Part shown: positions 1-7,345 of the stretch, in pieces | Position numbering within the stretch: position 1 is the stretch's first letter | Layout of the letters: every line of letters starts with the position of its first letter | Source: a virus | Reading direction: 5' to 3' (one strand) | Length of the DNA: 37,729 bases | IMG/VR virus record: IMGVR_UViG_3300046170_000122 | Span: 1 to 37,729 of that record | Notes under the pieces: generated by a model | What the model was told of the DNA's origin: nothing | What the model saw: the letters and a program-made list of their open reading frames with translations, nothing else | Databases searched by the model: none | Position numbers and translations under genes: made by a program

Positions 1-240
1 AAGAGATTTTGACGCTATGCCCTCCTGACCTTCTTGTAGATTCATTCTGTCAACAAACTCAGAATAAATCTCGCCGCCGTTGATTTCATCTGCGGTGCGA
101 GGGAAATCTTTAGAGTAGTCTTCTACCATTTCGCGAAGATTTTCTTGAACTACCTTGGGTTGCTCACTCATCGGCTTATCCCAATCAAGAAGCTCGTCCT
201 GCTCGACGTTGAGTTCTACGGTGTAGAGGGAGCCTTGTCT
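1..240 (-). pseudogene. Giant polyvalent protein, ART-like domain, distal fragment (continues at 37729)
   Basis: This 80-codon stretch is open to the window edge. It contains the motif SLYTVELNVEQDELLDWDKP, which I recognise as the middle of the ADP-ribosyltransferase-like domain (ART-PolyVal) of phage polyvalent proteins. The frame leaves the window at base 1 ending in ASKSL and resumes in phase at 37729 with TVEGIKGIRYLDGNSR, the usual end of the same domain. The piece has no start codon of its own and is separated from the front half of the domain (490-1059) by a scrambled stretch, so I call it a fragment of a broken gene. The domain identity comes from family knowledge. Whether any product is made is unknown. 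Confidence 0.75.
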
Positions 241-489
241 CGTATTTTGATTTTTTCAAATATCTAATTCTTTTTTGCTTTATTCCTGTTCTTCATCATT
301 TCATAAGTCAGGATTTTTTTGCATCTTAGCCTTTCCAACCCTCTTTGATTTGTTCATCTACACTATTTTCCAGCTGTATTATATTTGGTATTCGTCGTTC
401 CTTTGTCTTCCGTTAATACCATCTTGGTGATAAGCTAGATTGATTTGATATTGTTGTGCCTCCTCTTTCTCCTGAGCAAAGTAAAGTCC
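241..489 (-). pseudogene. Frame-scrambled AT-rich stretch inside the ART-like domain
   Basis: This is clearly more AT-rich than its flanks and carries stops in all three minus-strand frames. Directly after the TAG at 490-492 the frame still reads GLYFAQEKEEAQQYQINLAY, the expected sequel of the ART-like motif ending in AQAYG. Coding-like segments then continue in other frames (QLENSVDEQIKEGWKG, then MMKNRNKAKK) before the original frame returns near 245. Its length fits the missing middle of the domain, so this is better read as a mutated piece of the same gene than as an insertion. Runs of six or seven T (251-256, 271-276, 314-320) are likely sites of single-base slips. I see no separate gene. 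Confidence 0.55.
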
Positions 490-1059
490 CTAGCCGTACG
501 CCTGAGCGCCCTCGCCCGTGCCGATCTGCTCAGTGCTGAATTTATCAACTTTGTGTGGAGTGCCGTGGAAAGCAGAAATTGAAAAACTAGCAGGCCCAAC
601 AACCCCGCCATCCTTAGTTGGGAAAGTTTGGGTATTGTCTGTCGGCGTGACTTCGGCCCGGCCGAGGGAGAAGCTAACCTCTTCTAAACCTGCTACGCGA
701 CCCTCATCTTTAAATTTAAGAACTTCGCCAGCTAAAGGAAGCGCGCCTTTTCTTGGGTTAAAAATATCAAGAACATTAACCCGTTTTGGAAGCTTACCAT
801 AAGGTTTGCCTTTGAGAATCATTGGGTAACTTCTATGTGGAGCTACTCCTAAATCTTCTGCTGAAGTTACATTTTTCGCTTGCCCTTTTTCAATACTAAC
901 AATTCCTAATACGTCTCCAGTATTAATGTCTCGCGTATTATCAACCTCCATTAACTCAATCATGCGAGTAACATCAGGCATTCCTTGCTTTACATAAGCG
1001 GTCGCTCCAAGTTTTTGAGCAGTGACATTTCCTTTTACGTTTAAACTTGTAGAAAACAT
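490..1059 (-). pseudogene. Giant polyvalent protein fragment: end of a polyvalent module plus start of ART-like domain
   Basis: This 189-codon fragment is broken at both ends. The first two thirds (including VAPHRSYPMILKGKPYGKLP) complete a polyvalent-protein module whose front half lies at the end of 1306-3039. The last 30 residues begin the ADP-ribosyltransferase-like domain with AFHGTPHKVDKFSTEQIG and end at GEGAQAYG followed by TAG. In the family the next residue is normally tryptophan (TGG), and the frame after the TAG continues correctly with GLYF, so the stop looks like a point change inside the domain. The ATG at 1059 is probably only an internal methionine: coding-like sequence (SIDQFFSSLLKENGG) continues upstream in the same frame. 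It is part of the giant internal virion protein. Confidence 0.6.
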
Positions 1060-1305
1060 TTTAGAGCCACGACTATCAAAAGTTCCTCCATTTTCTTTTA
1101 AGAGAGAACTAAAAAATTGATCGATAGACTTCCAATCGTTTTTTATTCTTTTTTGCCCAAGGCGCTAGCTCCTTAACACTAGGAGACTTACCCTTTTTTC
1201 TAGCGCTTTCATTTTCTTTTCTTTGAGCGTTTTTCTGGGCAGGTCGTGTAGTTTTTAACACCTTGATCACGAACTTTGTTTAAAATTTCTAATGCTTTCT
1301 TTTCA
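1060..1305 (-). pseudogene. Giant polyvalent protein, frame-broken linker
   Basis: No single frame crosses this stretch, but three consecutive segments look coding and join into one continuous product. From 1305 to about 1255 the frame reads ISEKKALEILNKVRDQG. From about 1255 to 1145 a second frame reads RPAQKNAQRKENESARKK and then SPSVKELAPWAKKN. From about 1135 to 1060 a third frame reads DWKSIDQFFSSLLKENGG and joins the fragment 490-1059. Two of the switch points lie at runs of A (minus strand), AAAAA near 1253 and AAAAAA near 1139. I infer one original reading frame with single-base indels. Confidence 0.55.
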
Positions 1306-3039
1306 CTAATAGCCCCTGACTTTATTGCCCCATTTAAGCTCTTCAGTATACGCCATCGCAAAGGTTTCATTCCCTGTAATATTTCCTGTCTGATAAGCAA
1401 AAACCAAAGCCAGCCCATCTCTAGCGTCAGCAGCATTAGCAATTCCAGAGTGCATACTATCGCTGCTAACTGCCCATGCCGCTCCTTTATGATGAAGAGG
1501 GTAATCAATTCCTCCTTGGCATTCTATAGAAATTCCCGACTTAGGGTCTAATCCTTTGTAAGTGCCAACCCTCATTCTGTCGGCGTAAAACCCAAATAAT
1601 TTTTTACCTTTAACGTCAGAAGGTTTTAATGTTTTCCATTCTGGCGAAAGACTAAACGAAACTTGATCACCCTCAAAACCAATTTCGGCAAGTTTATCAT
1701 CATCGATCTCAACATCGGCTAAAGTCCCAGGCTCATCTTCAATACCTTCTTTAATTTCTGTTTCAGTAAGAGGTTCTCCTTGCTCGTCTCCGTCTCTATC
1801 TTTGTAAGGCTTAACATCTTCTGCTAAAGAATACGGCACATCTACCATTTTCCCGTCTACCATCTGAACAGGCACGGCATCACGCTCTGATTCAAATGAC
1901 TCCTGCGAAGTTTTGCCAACAAGCATATCGGAAAGAGCATCAAGCTGGACAGAGCTAAGTTTCCCTTCTCGTTCTGCCTTTTTCATTACTGCTGCCCTGC
2001 GAAGCGCTAAACCGAAAAATTCTTTTATTGCGTCAACAAATGCTTTTAGCTGAACCGCGCCAGGCCTACGCGAACGAACCATTGCTGAAAGGTTTTTACT
2101 AAGAAGCTGTCTCATTTTAGACTTCTTTCCATTTCGCGTTCTAAGGGCTAACACCTCGGCTAGTTCCGCGACAGCTTCATCTAAAGCTACTTCTTGATTA
2201 CTTTCTGACATTTCATCAAAAGTAGCCGGAAGAAACCTATCTCCCTCATCAAGCATTCCATCTAGGGCTTTAAGAGATCCAATTTGCTGAGACCTAGACC
2301 ATTTGCCATTTGCCATCAATATCCTTCGTTTGCCATGACCTCGCTCATGTATAAGCGTTAAAATACTTGATCCATTGAAAATCTTAGTGGCAGCTTCTTT
2401 GCGGCCCATCTGACCAGCAGGTATATAAACACCAAAAATAGTCTGGCCTCCAGACATGACCTCTTCGGTTACTTCTCCTGTCCCGCCGTTTCTTTGCTCA
2501 ATAAGCTTAGCCTCAGTCTCAATGCGAGCATCTGATCCAGGTAGTTCAACTAAAGCGTCAGCTTGCGTAAACGTCCGAGTCTCAATCTCCACCATTTCCC
2601 CAGACTCATCTACATCAAGCCTGCCAGCCTCAAACTTAGAAAGCAGCTCGTCAAACGCTGCCTGTCTCTGGCTTTCCTTTACGCCAAAGATTTCAAACAC
2701 AGTTTCTGTAGCCTGTTGAGCAGTCTCTAAGGTAGCGATAATATCGCCACTTTCTGTATTATAAACTTCATACCCTTTCTTTTTAGGGTCCATTCTGACA
2801 CCAGGCGAAATTCTTAACTGACTATACTCTGCTTGAGTTTTCTTAGCCATTTCGTTCAGCTTGGCTAAATTAGCAACTGCTTCTTTAGTCTCCGGTCTTG
2901 TGGGGTCTTGAGACTCAAGCATCTCAAAAAACGCTTTGCGTTTGCCAATATCCTCTGATTCTTGAAAGTTCTGAACTTTTTCTTTCTTCGTATCCACTTG
3001 CAACAAGCTCATCAGTGCTTGCCTCATTAGCCATGGCAA
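1306..3039 (-). pseudogene. Giant polyvalent protein fragment with HExxH metallopeptidase-like domain
   Basis: This 577-codon fragment carries a zincin motif, LIHERGHGKRR, with HERGH at residues 231-235, followed by an acidic helix (ALDEAVAELAEVLAL) that could supply a further zinc ligand. This is the metallopeptidase module seen in phage polyvalent proteins. Residues about 460-570 (LFGFYADRMRVGTYKG, then YPLHHKGAAWA) belong to a second polyvalent module that ends in 490-1059. The fragment ends artificially: TEELK should continue as NGAIKSGAISEKKALEILNK, which is in another frame. The annotated start is also not real, because residues 1 to about 17 are read in the wrong frame and the true frame enters near 2985 from TDELVASGYEERK. 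Cargo peptidase of the internal virion protein is an inference. Confidence 0.6.
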
Positions 3040-3154
3040 TTGATTTGTCTACACCTCTATCTCTAACAAAAGACCCCTAATGAAGCATATGGAGATATAG
3101 ATAAGAAATGTTTCCAGATTTCTAGAGCCAAAATTGTCCCAGTGAGCATCCCAG
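3040..3154 (-). pseudogene. Giant polyvalent protein, frame-broken linker
   Basis: This stretch links the 538-codon N-terminal part to the peptidase part. The frame after 3187 reads KSDIPEADWDAHWDNFGSRN, then LSISPYASLGVF in another frame, then VRDRGVDKSIAMANEASTDE in a third. Breaks fall at AAAAA near 3183, around 3100, TTTT near 3076 and AAAAA near 2980. Each segment has ordinary coding composition, so the original was most likely one uninterrupted gene. Confidence 0.55.
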
Positions 3155-4771
3155 TCAGCTTCTGGTATGTCGCTTTTTAAGCCCATTTAAAACGTCATTT
3201 CCAACTTCTGAAAGAATTGCTTGGATTTCTTCAGTTGTGGTCTCTGCTCCACTTCTAGCTAACGCTTGTAAAGTTACCCTAAAATGTTTTTGAGTAATCT
3301 TATTAACCACATTGTCTAAAACAGGAAGCTTTCTAGTTACTGCCCCTAATCCAATTCGCTCAGGTATAAACTGAAGTAACGCAATTGGAGACCCAACAGT
3401 AGTTGCAAGTTTGTTAGACTCCTCTCTAGAAACACCAGCGTCTATTGCTCTCAAATAGTAATCTTCTTGGTTTGACTCCATAAGAAGACCCATTGTTCCA
3501 GCAGGCCCAGTTAAAATACTTCCGGCAATACTAAATCCAACGCCAGGAGTGGCATACAATGCTTTTTCGGCACTAGATAAAAAGGTATCTTCTTCTGCTA
3601 AAAGTTTAATTGGATCACGCTGATCTCTAAACCTTCTAATCTCAGCTAAAAACCCATTAACTTTATCGCGATAAAGAACGTCTTCGGCTACAAAATCTGC
3701 TCCAGTAGAACCAGCAGAAATGCCTGACAATAAATCAAAAAAACCTTCTTTAAACTTTCTTGAAAAGCTTTCAAAATCTCTTCCCGTAGACTTGGCCAAG
3801 TTAGACAAAAGCCCCTCTTCTCCTTTAGTTGCCAAGGTCTGCTTCTCAATAAAACCTAAAAGTTTAGCGGTTCTTGAAAATTCTTCTTCGTCTAAATCTT
3901 CTATTAAACGCAAAGAAGAATCCATGTCATTATTCCTAATAAACTTATCAAGATTTCTGACAATAGGTATAACATCATTAAACTCATCTTCAAAAGCTTG
4001 CTTAAACGATTTGAATTTATTAGCGGCTGCTGCTGGATCTTTTTGATAAACAGGATCAGCTTTAGCTGCCTCACCCCATGAAGCGTCATATTTACTCCAT
4101 CCAGTTAATGCTGAAAGCAAAGCCTCGTTACGAATAGTTTCATTGAAAGCAACTTGATCTCTTTTCTCTGTAGCCCTATTAGTTAAAGCGATAACAAAAG
4201 CTTGCTCAGGATCTCCTAAATCTTCAGAAAGATCTTTGCCAAATAATTGCTTGTAAGCTTGTCCTCTGCCTATTTCGTATTCAGAGATTGTTGGAGGGTC
4301 ATAACCAAGCTCTACCTCCATAGTGGCTCTAATTAATGCTTGGTTTTTGACCGACTTGCTCGACTGTGGAGAAAAGTTTTCGTAATCTAAAAGAGCGCTA
4401 TCAATATTACCTAAAGACTCTCTTACCCAGTTGTTTTGAGCAACAAGCTTTTCACTTTCAATTTGGGACAATTGAGGCTCTTCTTGAACAGAATCGTCAA
4501 AATTTATAACATCAGAAATATTGTTTTCTGCATCTTTTAACAACTGATTATAATCAAGTTTTTCCTGTTTATTTTTAATTTCTGCAGATTCTTCAACTTT
4601 TGGAGCAAACCTTTCATCTGTAATCCCTTCAATATACGGAGGATCATCAGGAACTGTCATAGGCTCAGTAGATTTCTCTTTTTCTGGAGTATACCTCTGA
4701 TCTGTTACACCTGGCACAAATGGAGGCGCGTCAGGAGTTGTTATTGGCTGTCCTTGATAGTCAGGTTCCAT
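3155..4771 (-). CDS. Giant internal virion/polyvalent protein, N-terminal part
   Basis: The intact 538-codon start of the giant protein, beginning at ATG 4771 just after the internal core protein at 4807. Residues 1-60 contain an imperfect internal duplication (PDAPPFVPGVTDQRYTPE and PDDPPYIEGITDERFAP), a proline-rich disordered start. The rest is charged and helical, with a glycine/alanine-rich hydrophobic stretch near residue 420 (SIAGSILTGPAGTMGLL). Position and size match the gp16-like ejection protein of T7-type virions, expected to enter the host with the DNA. The last seven or so codons (KRHTRS) are an out-of-frame tail: a one-base shift in AAAAA near 3183 gives the natural continuation KSDIPEADWD. 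No catalytic motif was recognised here. The role is inferred from position. Confidence 0.65.
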   Translation of the reverse strand: MEPDYQGQPITTPDAPPFVPGVTDQRYTPEKEKSTEPMTVPDDPPYIEGITDERFAPKVEESAEIKNKQEKLDYNQLLKDAENNISDVINFDDSVQEEPQLSQIESEKLVAQNNWVRESLGNIDSALLDYENFSPQSSKSVKNQALIRATMEVELGYDPPTISEYEIGRGQAYKQLFGKDLSEDLGDPEQAFVIALTNRATEKRDQVAFNETIRNEALLSALTGWSKYDASWGEAAKADPVYQKDPAAAANKFKSFKQAFEDEFNDVIPIVRNLDKFIRNNDMDSSLRLIEDLDEEEFSRTAKLLGFIEKQTLATKGEEGLLSNLAKSTGRDFESFSRKFKEGFFDLLSGISAGSTGADFVAEDVLYRDKVNGFLAEIRRFRDQRDPIKLLAEEDTFLSSAEKALYATPGVGFSIAGSILTGPAGTMGLLMESNQEDYYLRAIDAGVSREESNKLATTVGSPIALLQFIPERIGLGAVTRKLPVLDNVVNKITQKHFRVTLQALARSGAETTTEEIQAILSEVGNDVLNGLKKRHTRS

Positions 4772-4806
4772 GTTTTTAGATTATTCGTATTGCCTGTTAA
4801 GCTTTT

Positions 4807-6438
4807 TTATTTTGGGCGAGGAGCCAGTAAATTTTTGTCAGAAAGATCTCCTGATTTCTTGTAATCAAAATGACCTTTGACAAAATCAAAAACTTGCTCT
4901 CTTGTTGCGTCCTTTTGCGTTGCTAAAAATTTTGAAAGCTCAATTTTGGCTTCTCCTAAAATCTTTTCTTTTTTTAGTTCTGCTTTTTTAACATCTTCTT
5001 CGTATTGCTCAATAAATGCAGGGTCAACAACCTGAAAGCTGTCTGGCTTAATCTCCATAATAGCTTGAAATATAGCCCTATCTTTTTGGCTGAAATCTGC
5101 AACTGCTTTTTGACCGCTTCTATAATACCTACGAAACAAATACTCAGAAGCTGGCCCCCTGTAAGTTATAGCTTCATCCATTTTGGCCTCTGCCTCAGAT
5201 TTTGCAGCTTCCGCTATTTTTTTAGCGTGTTCTGCTTTAAACCCAAATAATTTTAAATCAGTTTCGTTTTCCAAAATCCCTTCAGCTTTAGAAACTCCTA
5301 AAGCTAAACTTGGGGGAGCTTTGGGTTTTTGCTCTAAAACAAAATCATCAATTAAATTGTAACCATAATCGTTTATTGACTTTTCTTCTTCAACTATTGC
5401 GTCGCGAATTTTTTCAATCTTGTCTTGCAAATGAGTTTTGTAGTTACTGCTTTGAATCTGTTCTGACAGATCTAGTATGTTAATAAAATTAGCATCCGCA
5501 TCTTCTCCGTTTGGATCATAGTCTCGTATAAGTGCAGAAACATTTCCAATTAATTGTTTTTGGTATTCTGGAGTAGCGATAATTCTGTTTCTTTCATCGC
5601 TGTCTCTACCCTCAATAACACCAAGAAGCTTTGCTGTTTGCGCCGCGCCTAGGTCTGGAGCTACGCGAAGAATATCTTCTTTTGTGTTAATAGAATTCGC
5701 ATAAATACCATCCATTGCAGCAATAGATTGGTTTCTTTTCTTTTTAGCTAAAGCGCTTTCTGCCGATGACTTTAATGCTCTTTGTTGAGCCTTTGAAATA
5801 CCAGGTATGTCTTTTTCAAAAACAGCAACATTCCCATCGTATGCAGCATCTTGCAATGCATCTAAGGTTTGTTGTTCTCTAATTTTTGATACACGACTCT
5901 CCACTTCGTGATCTTGCATCTTTAGGCTATACGCTGACTCTTTAAGGTTCTCTATAGCTCCTTCATAATCCCTGTTTTTTAGATAAGAATCTTGCCGGTT
6001 CTGAAACTCTCCAGATATAATTTGAACTTGAGCAAGGCGAGCGTCTCTTTGTGCGCTTCTCATAATCTTCTGCTCGTACGCCATAAGCCTCGTATTAAGA
6101 GAACTCATTGCGTCAGCAGATAGATTCTTGGAGGCTAGGGAGTCCTTAAATGCTTTTGATGCTTTTGTTAACTGATCGTCCCAGCTAGAAGGATTATTAA
6201 AGTTAAGTTTTTGCTGCTCAGCCTCCATAAAAGCGCCGTATTCGCTTTCAGTTCGCAAAACGTCAATTTTGTTTTGCTCTTGCAAGATTTCCATCTTAGC
6301 AGCGTGCATTTCCTCGCCTACCGATCCAACAGCTTGTGCTATTGCTTGCAGACCAGAAGTAGAAGGGACTCCAACTCTGATTCCTGCTGCCTGCTCTGGA
6401 GGGACTGCTGGCCCTGTTAAATTTGGTAATTGTGGCAT
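4807..6438 (-). CDS. Internal virion protein (gp15-like core protein)
   Basis: A 543-residue, highly charged and predominantly alpha-helical protein with long heptad-like stretches (for example AKKIAEAAKSEAEAKMDEA) and no membrane segment. The N terminus (MPQLPNLTGPAVPPEQ) is short and proline-rich, as is common in phage internal core proteins. It lies between a smaller internal virion protein (6442-6936) and the giant protein (4771), the same order as T7 genes 14, 15 and 16. The likely role is building the internal core and forming the channel that carries DNA across the cell envelope. The identification rests on gene order and composition; I see no diagnostic motif. T7 gp15 is longer (747 residues). 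Confidence 0.6.
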   Translation of the reverse strand: MPQLPNLTGPAVPPEQAAGIRVGVPSTSGLQAIAQAVGSVGEEMHAAKMEILQEQNKIDVLRTESEYGAFMEAEQQKLNFNNPSSWDDQLTKASKAFKDSLASKNLSADAMSSLNTRLMAYEQKIMRSAQRDARLAQVQIISGEFQNRQDSYLKNRDYEGAIENLKESAYSLKMQDHEVESRVSKIREQQTLDALQDAAYDGNVAVFEKDIPGISKAQQRALKSSAESALAKKKRNQSIAAMDGIYANSINTKEDILRVAPDLGAAQTAKLLGVIEGRDSDERNRIIATPEYQKQLIGNVSALIRDYDPNGEDADANFINILDLSEQIQSSNYKTHLQDKIEKIRDAIVEEEKSINDYGYNLIDDFVLEQKPKAPPSLALGVSKAEGILENETDLKLFGFKAEHAKKIAEAAKSEAEAKMDEAITYRGPASEYLFRRYYRSGQKAVADFSQKDRAIFQAIMEIKPDSFQVVDPAFIEQYEEDVKKAELKKEKILGEAKIELSKFLATQKDATREQVFDFVKGHFDYKKSGDLSDKNLLAPRPK

Positions 6439-6441
6439 AAC

Positions 6442-6936
6442 TTAAAAAGTTTTTGTTTTACTAAATCCTGGAGTTGCGTCCTCTATGGCTTTTATTTTGC
6501 TAGAAATCCTAGCTGCTCCTCCTATAAGCTGGCCCATTGCTGTAGCTTGCGCGTTAGCTCTTGCTACTTTTCCTTGGTAGATCTGCATCTGAGCTTCGTT
6601 GCGCCTTGCCTTATCTCTAAATGACATCTGCCTAGCTTCGTCTAAAATCTGTAATTCAAGTCTTGAAGTGGCCTCATCAAAGTAATCCGCGCTAGATCCC
6701 TGAGTCGTATCAAGTCCAGACTCTTGCATACGGAGTTTAATCGATGATAACGCTCTTTCGTTTTCAGTTCTCTTGCGAGCCATGCTTTCTAACGAAGCTT
6801 CTGCCTCCTGCTCAGCCTGCCGCGCAATAACTCTCGCATTATACCTAGCAGACTGCATTGCCATCTGCCCTTGTTGAATTGATGCACCCGCTTTCATTGC
6901 AGTTGCAGCGCCCATTAAAATGTTTGGAAGTCCCAT
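6442..6936 (-). CDS. Internal virion protein (gp14-like)
   Basis: I place the start at ATG 6936, giving 164 residues beginning MGLPNILMGAATAMKAGAS. The longer frame open to 7032 overlaps the acetyltransferase gene and its first 32 residues look non-coding. The N terminus is small and glycine/alanine-rich. A long amphipathic helix rich in A, R, Q and E follows (ARVIARQAEQEAEASLESMA), and the C terminus again has an alanine/glycine patch (AQATAMGQLIGGAARIS). This pattern and the position after tail tubular B and before the larger core protein match gp14-type internal virion proteins of T7-like phages, which insert in the outer membrane during ejection. It begins 4 bases after the acetyltransferase stop. 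Function is by family and order. Confidence 0.65.
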   Translation of the reverse strand: MGLPNILMGAATAMKAGASIQQGQMAMQSARYNARVIARQAEQEAEASLESMARKRTENERALSSIKLRMQESGLDTTQGSSADYFDEATSRLELQILDEARQMSFRDKARRNEAQMQIYQGKVARANAQATAMGQLIGGAARISSKIKAIEDATPGFSKTKTF

Positions 6937-6940
6937 TTCT

Positions 6941-7345
6941 TTATATTGTTTGAACCATTTGCGCCATAGGTGGCCCGACTTGTGTAAAACCTGAGCGAGA
7001 ACACTCCCTGACCATGCCTTTAGACTGAACAAAAGCGATTAGCTTGTTGACGCCTTCTGCCTTGGCTATCTTTTGTAACTCCTTAAATAAAGTGTCAGCA
7101 ATCTTTCTAGACTTGGACACAGTTGAGTCAGGGCTAATAACCATAGCCTCAATAAACCCAAGCGCTCCTGTAACATACAAGAAACACGCTCCAACGGGCC
7201 TAGAATCGCTTTCTGCCAACAATCCTATACCAGACTCCAAATCAGACCTACTAGCCCTCAGAGAGCCGTGTGAGTCCCACCATTGGCAAAGCAATGGATA
7301 ATGTTCTGGAAAATAAGGTTTCAAGGTTAGCTGGTCTTCTCCCAT
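6941..7345 (-). CDS. GNAT-type acetyltransferase in the virion operon
   Basis: A 134-residue protein with the outline of a GNAT N-acetyltransferase: a Y/W-rich N-terminal strand, the central strand pair (GACFLYVTGALGFIEAMVIS), a basic-serine loop with helix where acetyl-CoA usually binds (SKSRKIADTLFKELQKIAKAEG), and a last strand-turn-helix (LIAFVQSKGMVRECSRSGF). The pyrophosphate loop is a poor match to the canonical Q/RxxGxG/A. Its start overlaps the end of the tail tubular B gene by 19 bases and it is directly followed by the gp14-like gene, so it is co-translated with virion proteins. Acetyltransferase-like genes are recurrent here in marine and related podoviruses. Substrate unknown. 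Confidence 0.65.
   Translation of the reverse strand: MGEDQLTLKPYFPEHYPLLCQWWDSHGSLRASRSDLESGIGLLAESDSRPVGACFLYVTGALGFIEAMVISPDSTVSKSRKIADTLFKELQKIAKAEGVNKLIAFVQSKGMVRECSRSGFTQVGPPMAQMVQTI

Noticed and set aside
241-489. Intron or small mobile element inserted in the giant gene
   Set aside because: The flanking frame is in phase, but coding-like domain sequence continues on both sides inside the stretch and the length matches the missing domain middle. No intron core, endonuclease or terminal repeats are seen.
490-492. TAG recoded as an amino acid (alternative genetic code)
   Set aside because: TAG is used as the normal stop by several intact, tightly packed genes (capsid at 10668, the small gene at 16556, metallophosphoesterase at 19541, DnaA domain IV at 20589). 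The downstream stretch also contains TAA and TGA and frame shifts.
6937-7032. N-terminal extension of the gp14-like protein from ATG 7032
   Set aside because: The added 32 residues overlap the acetyltransferase gene in another frame and look non-coding. ATG 6936 gives a typical start right after the previous stop.
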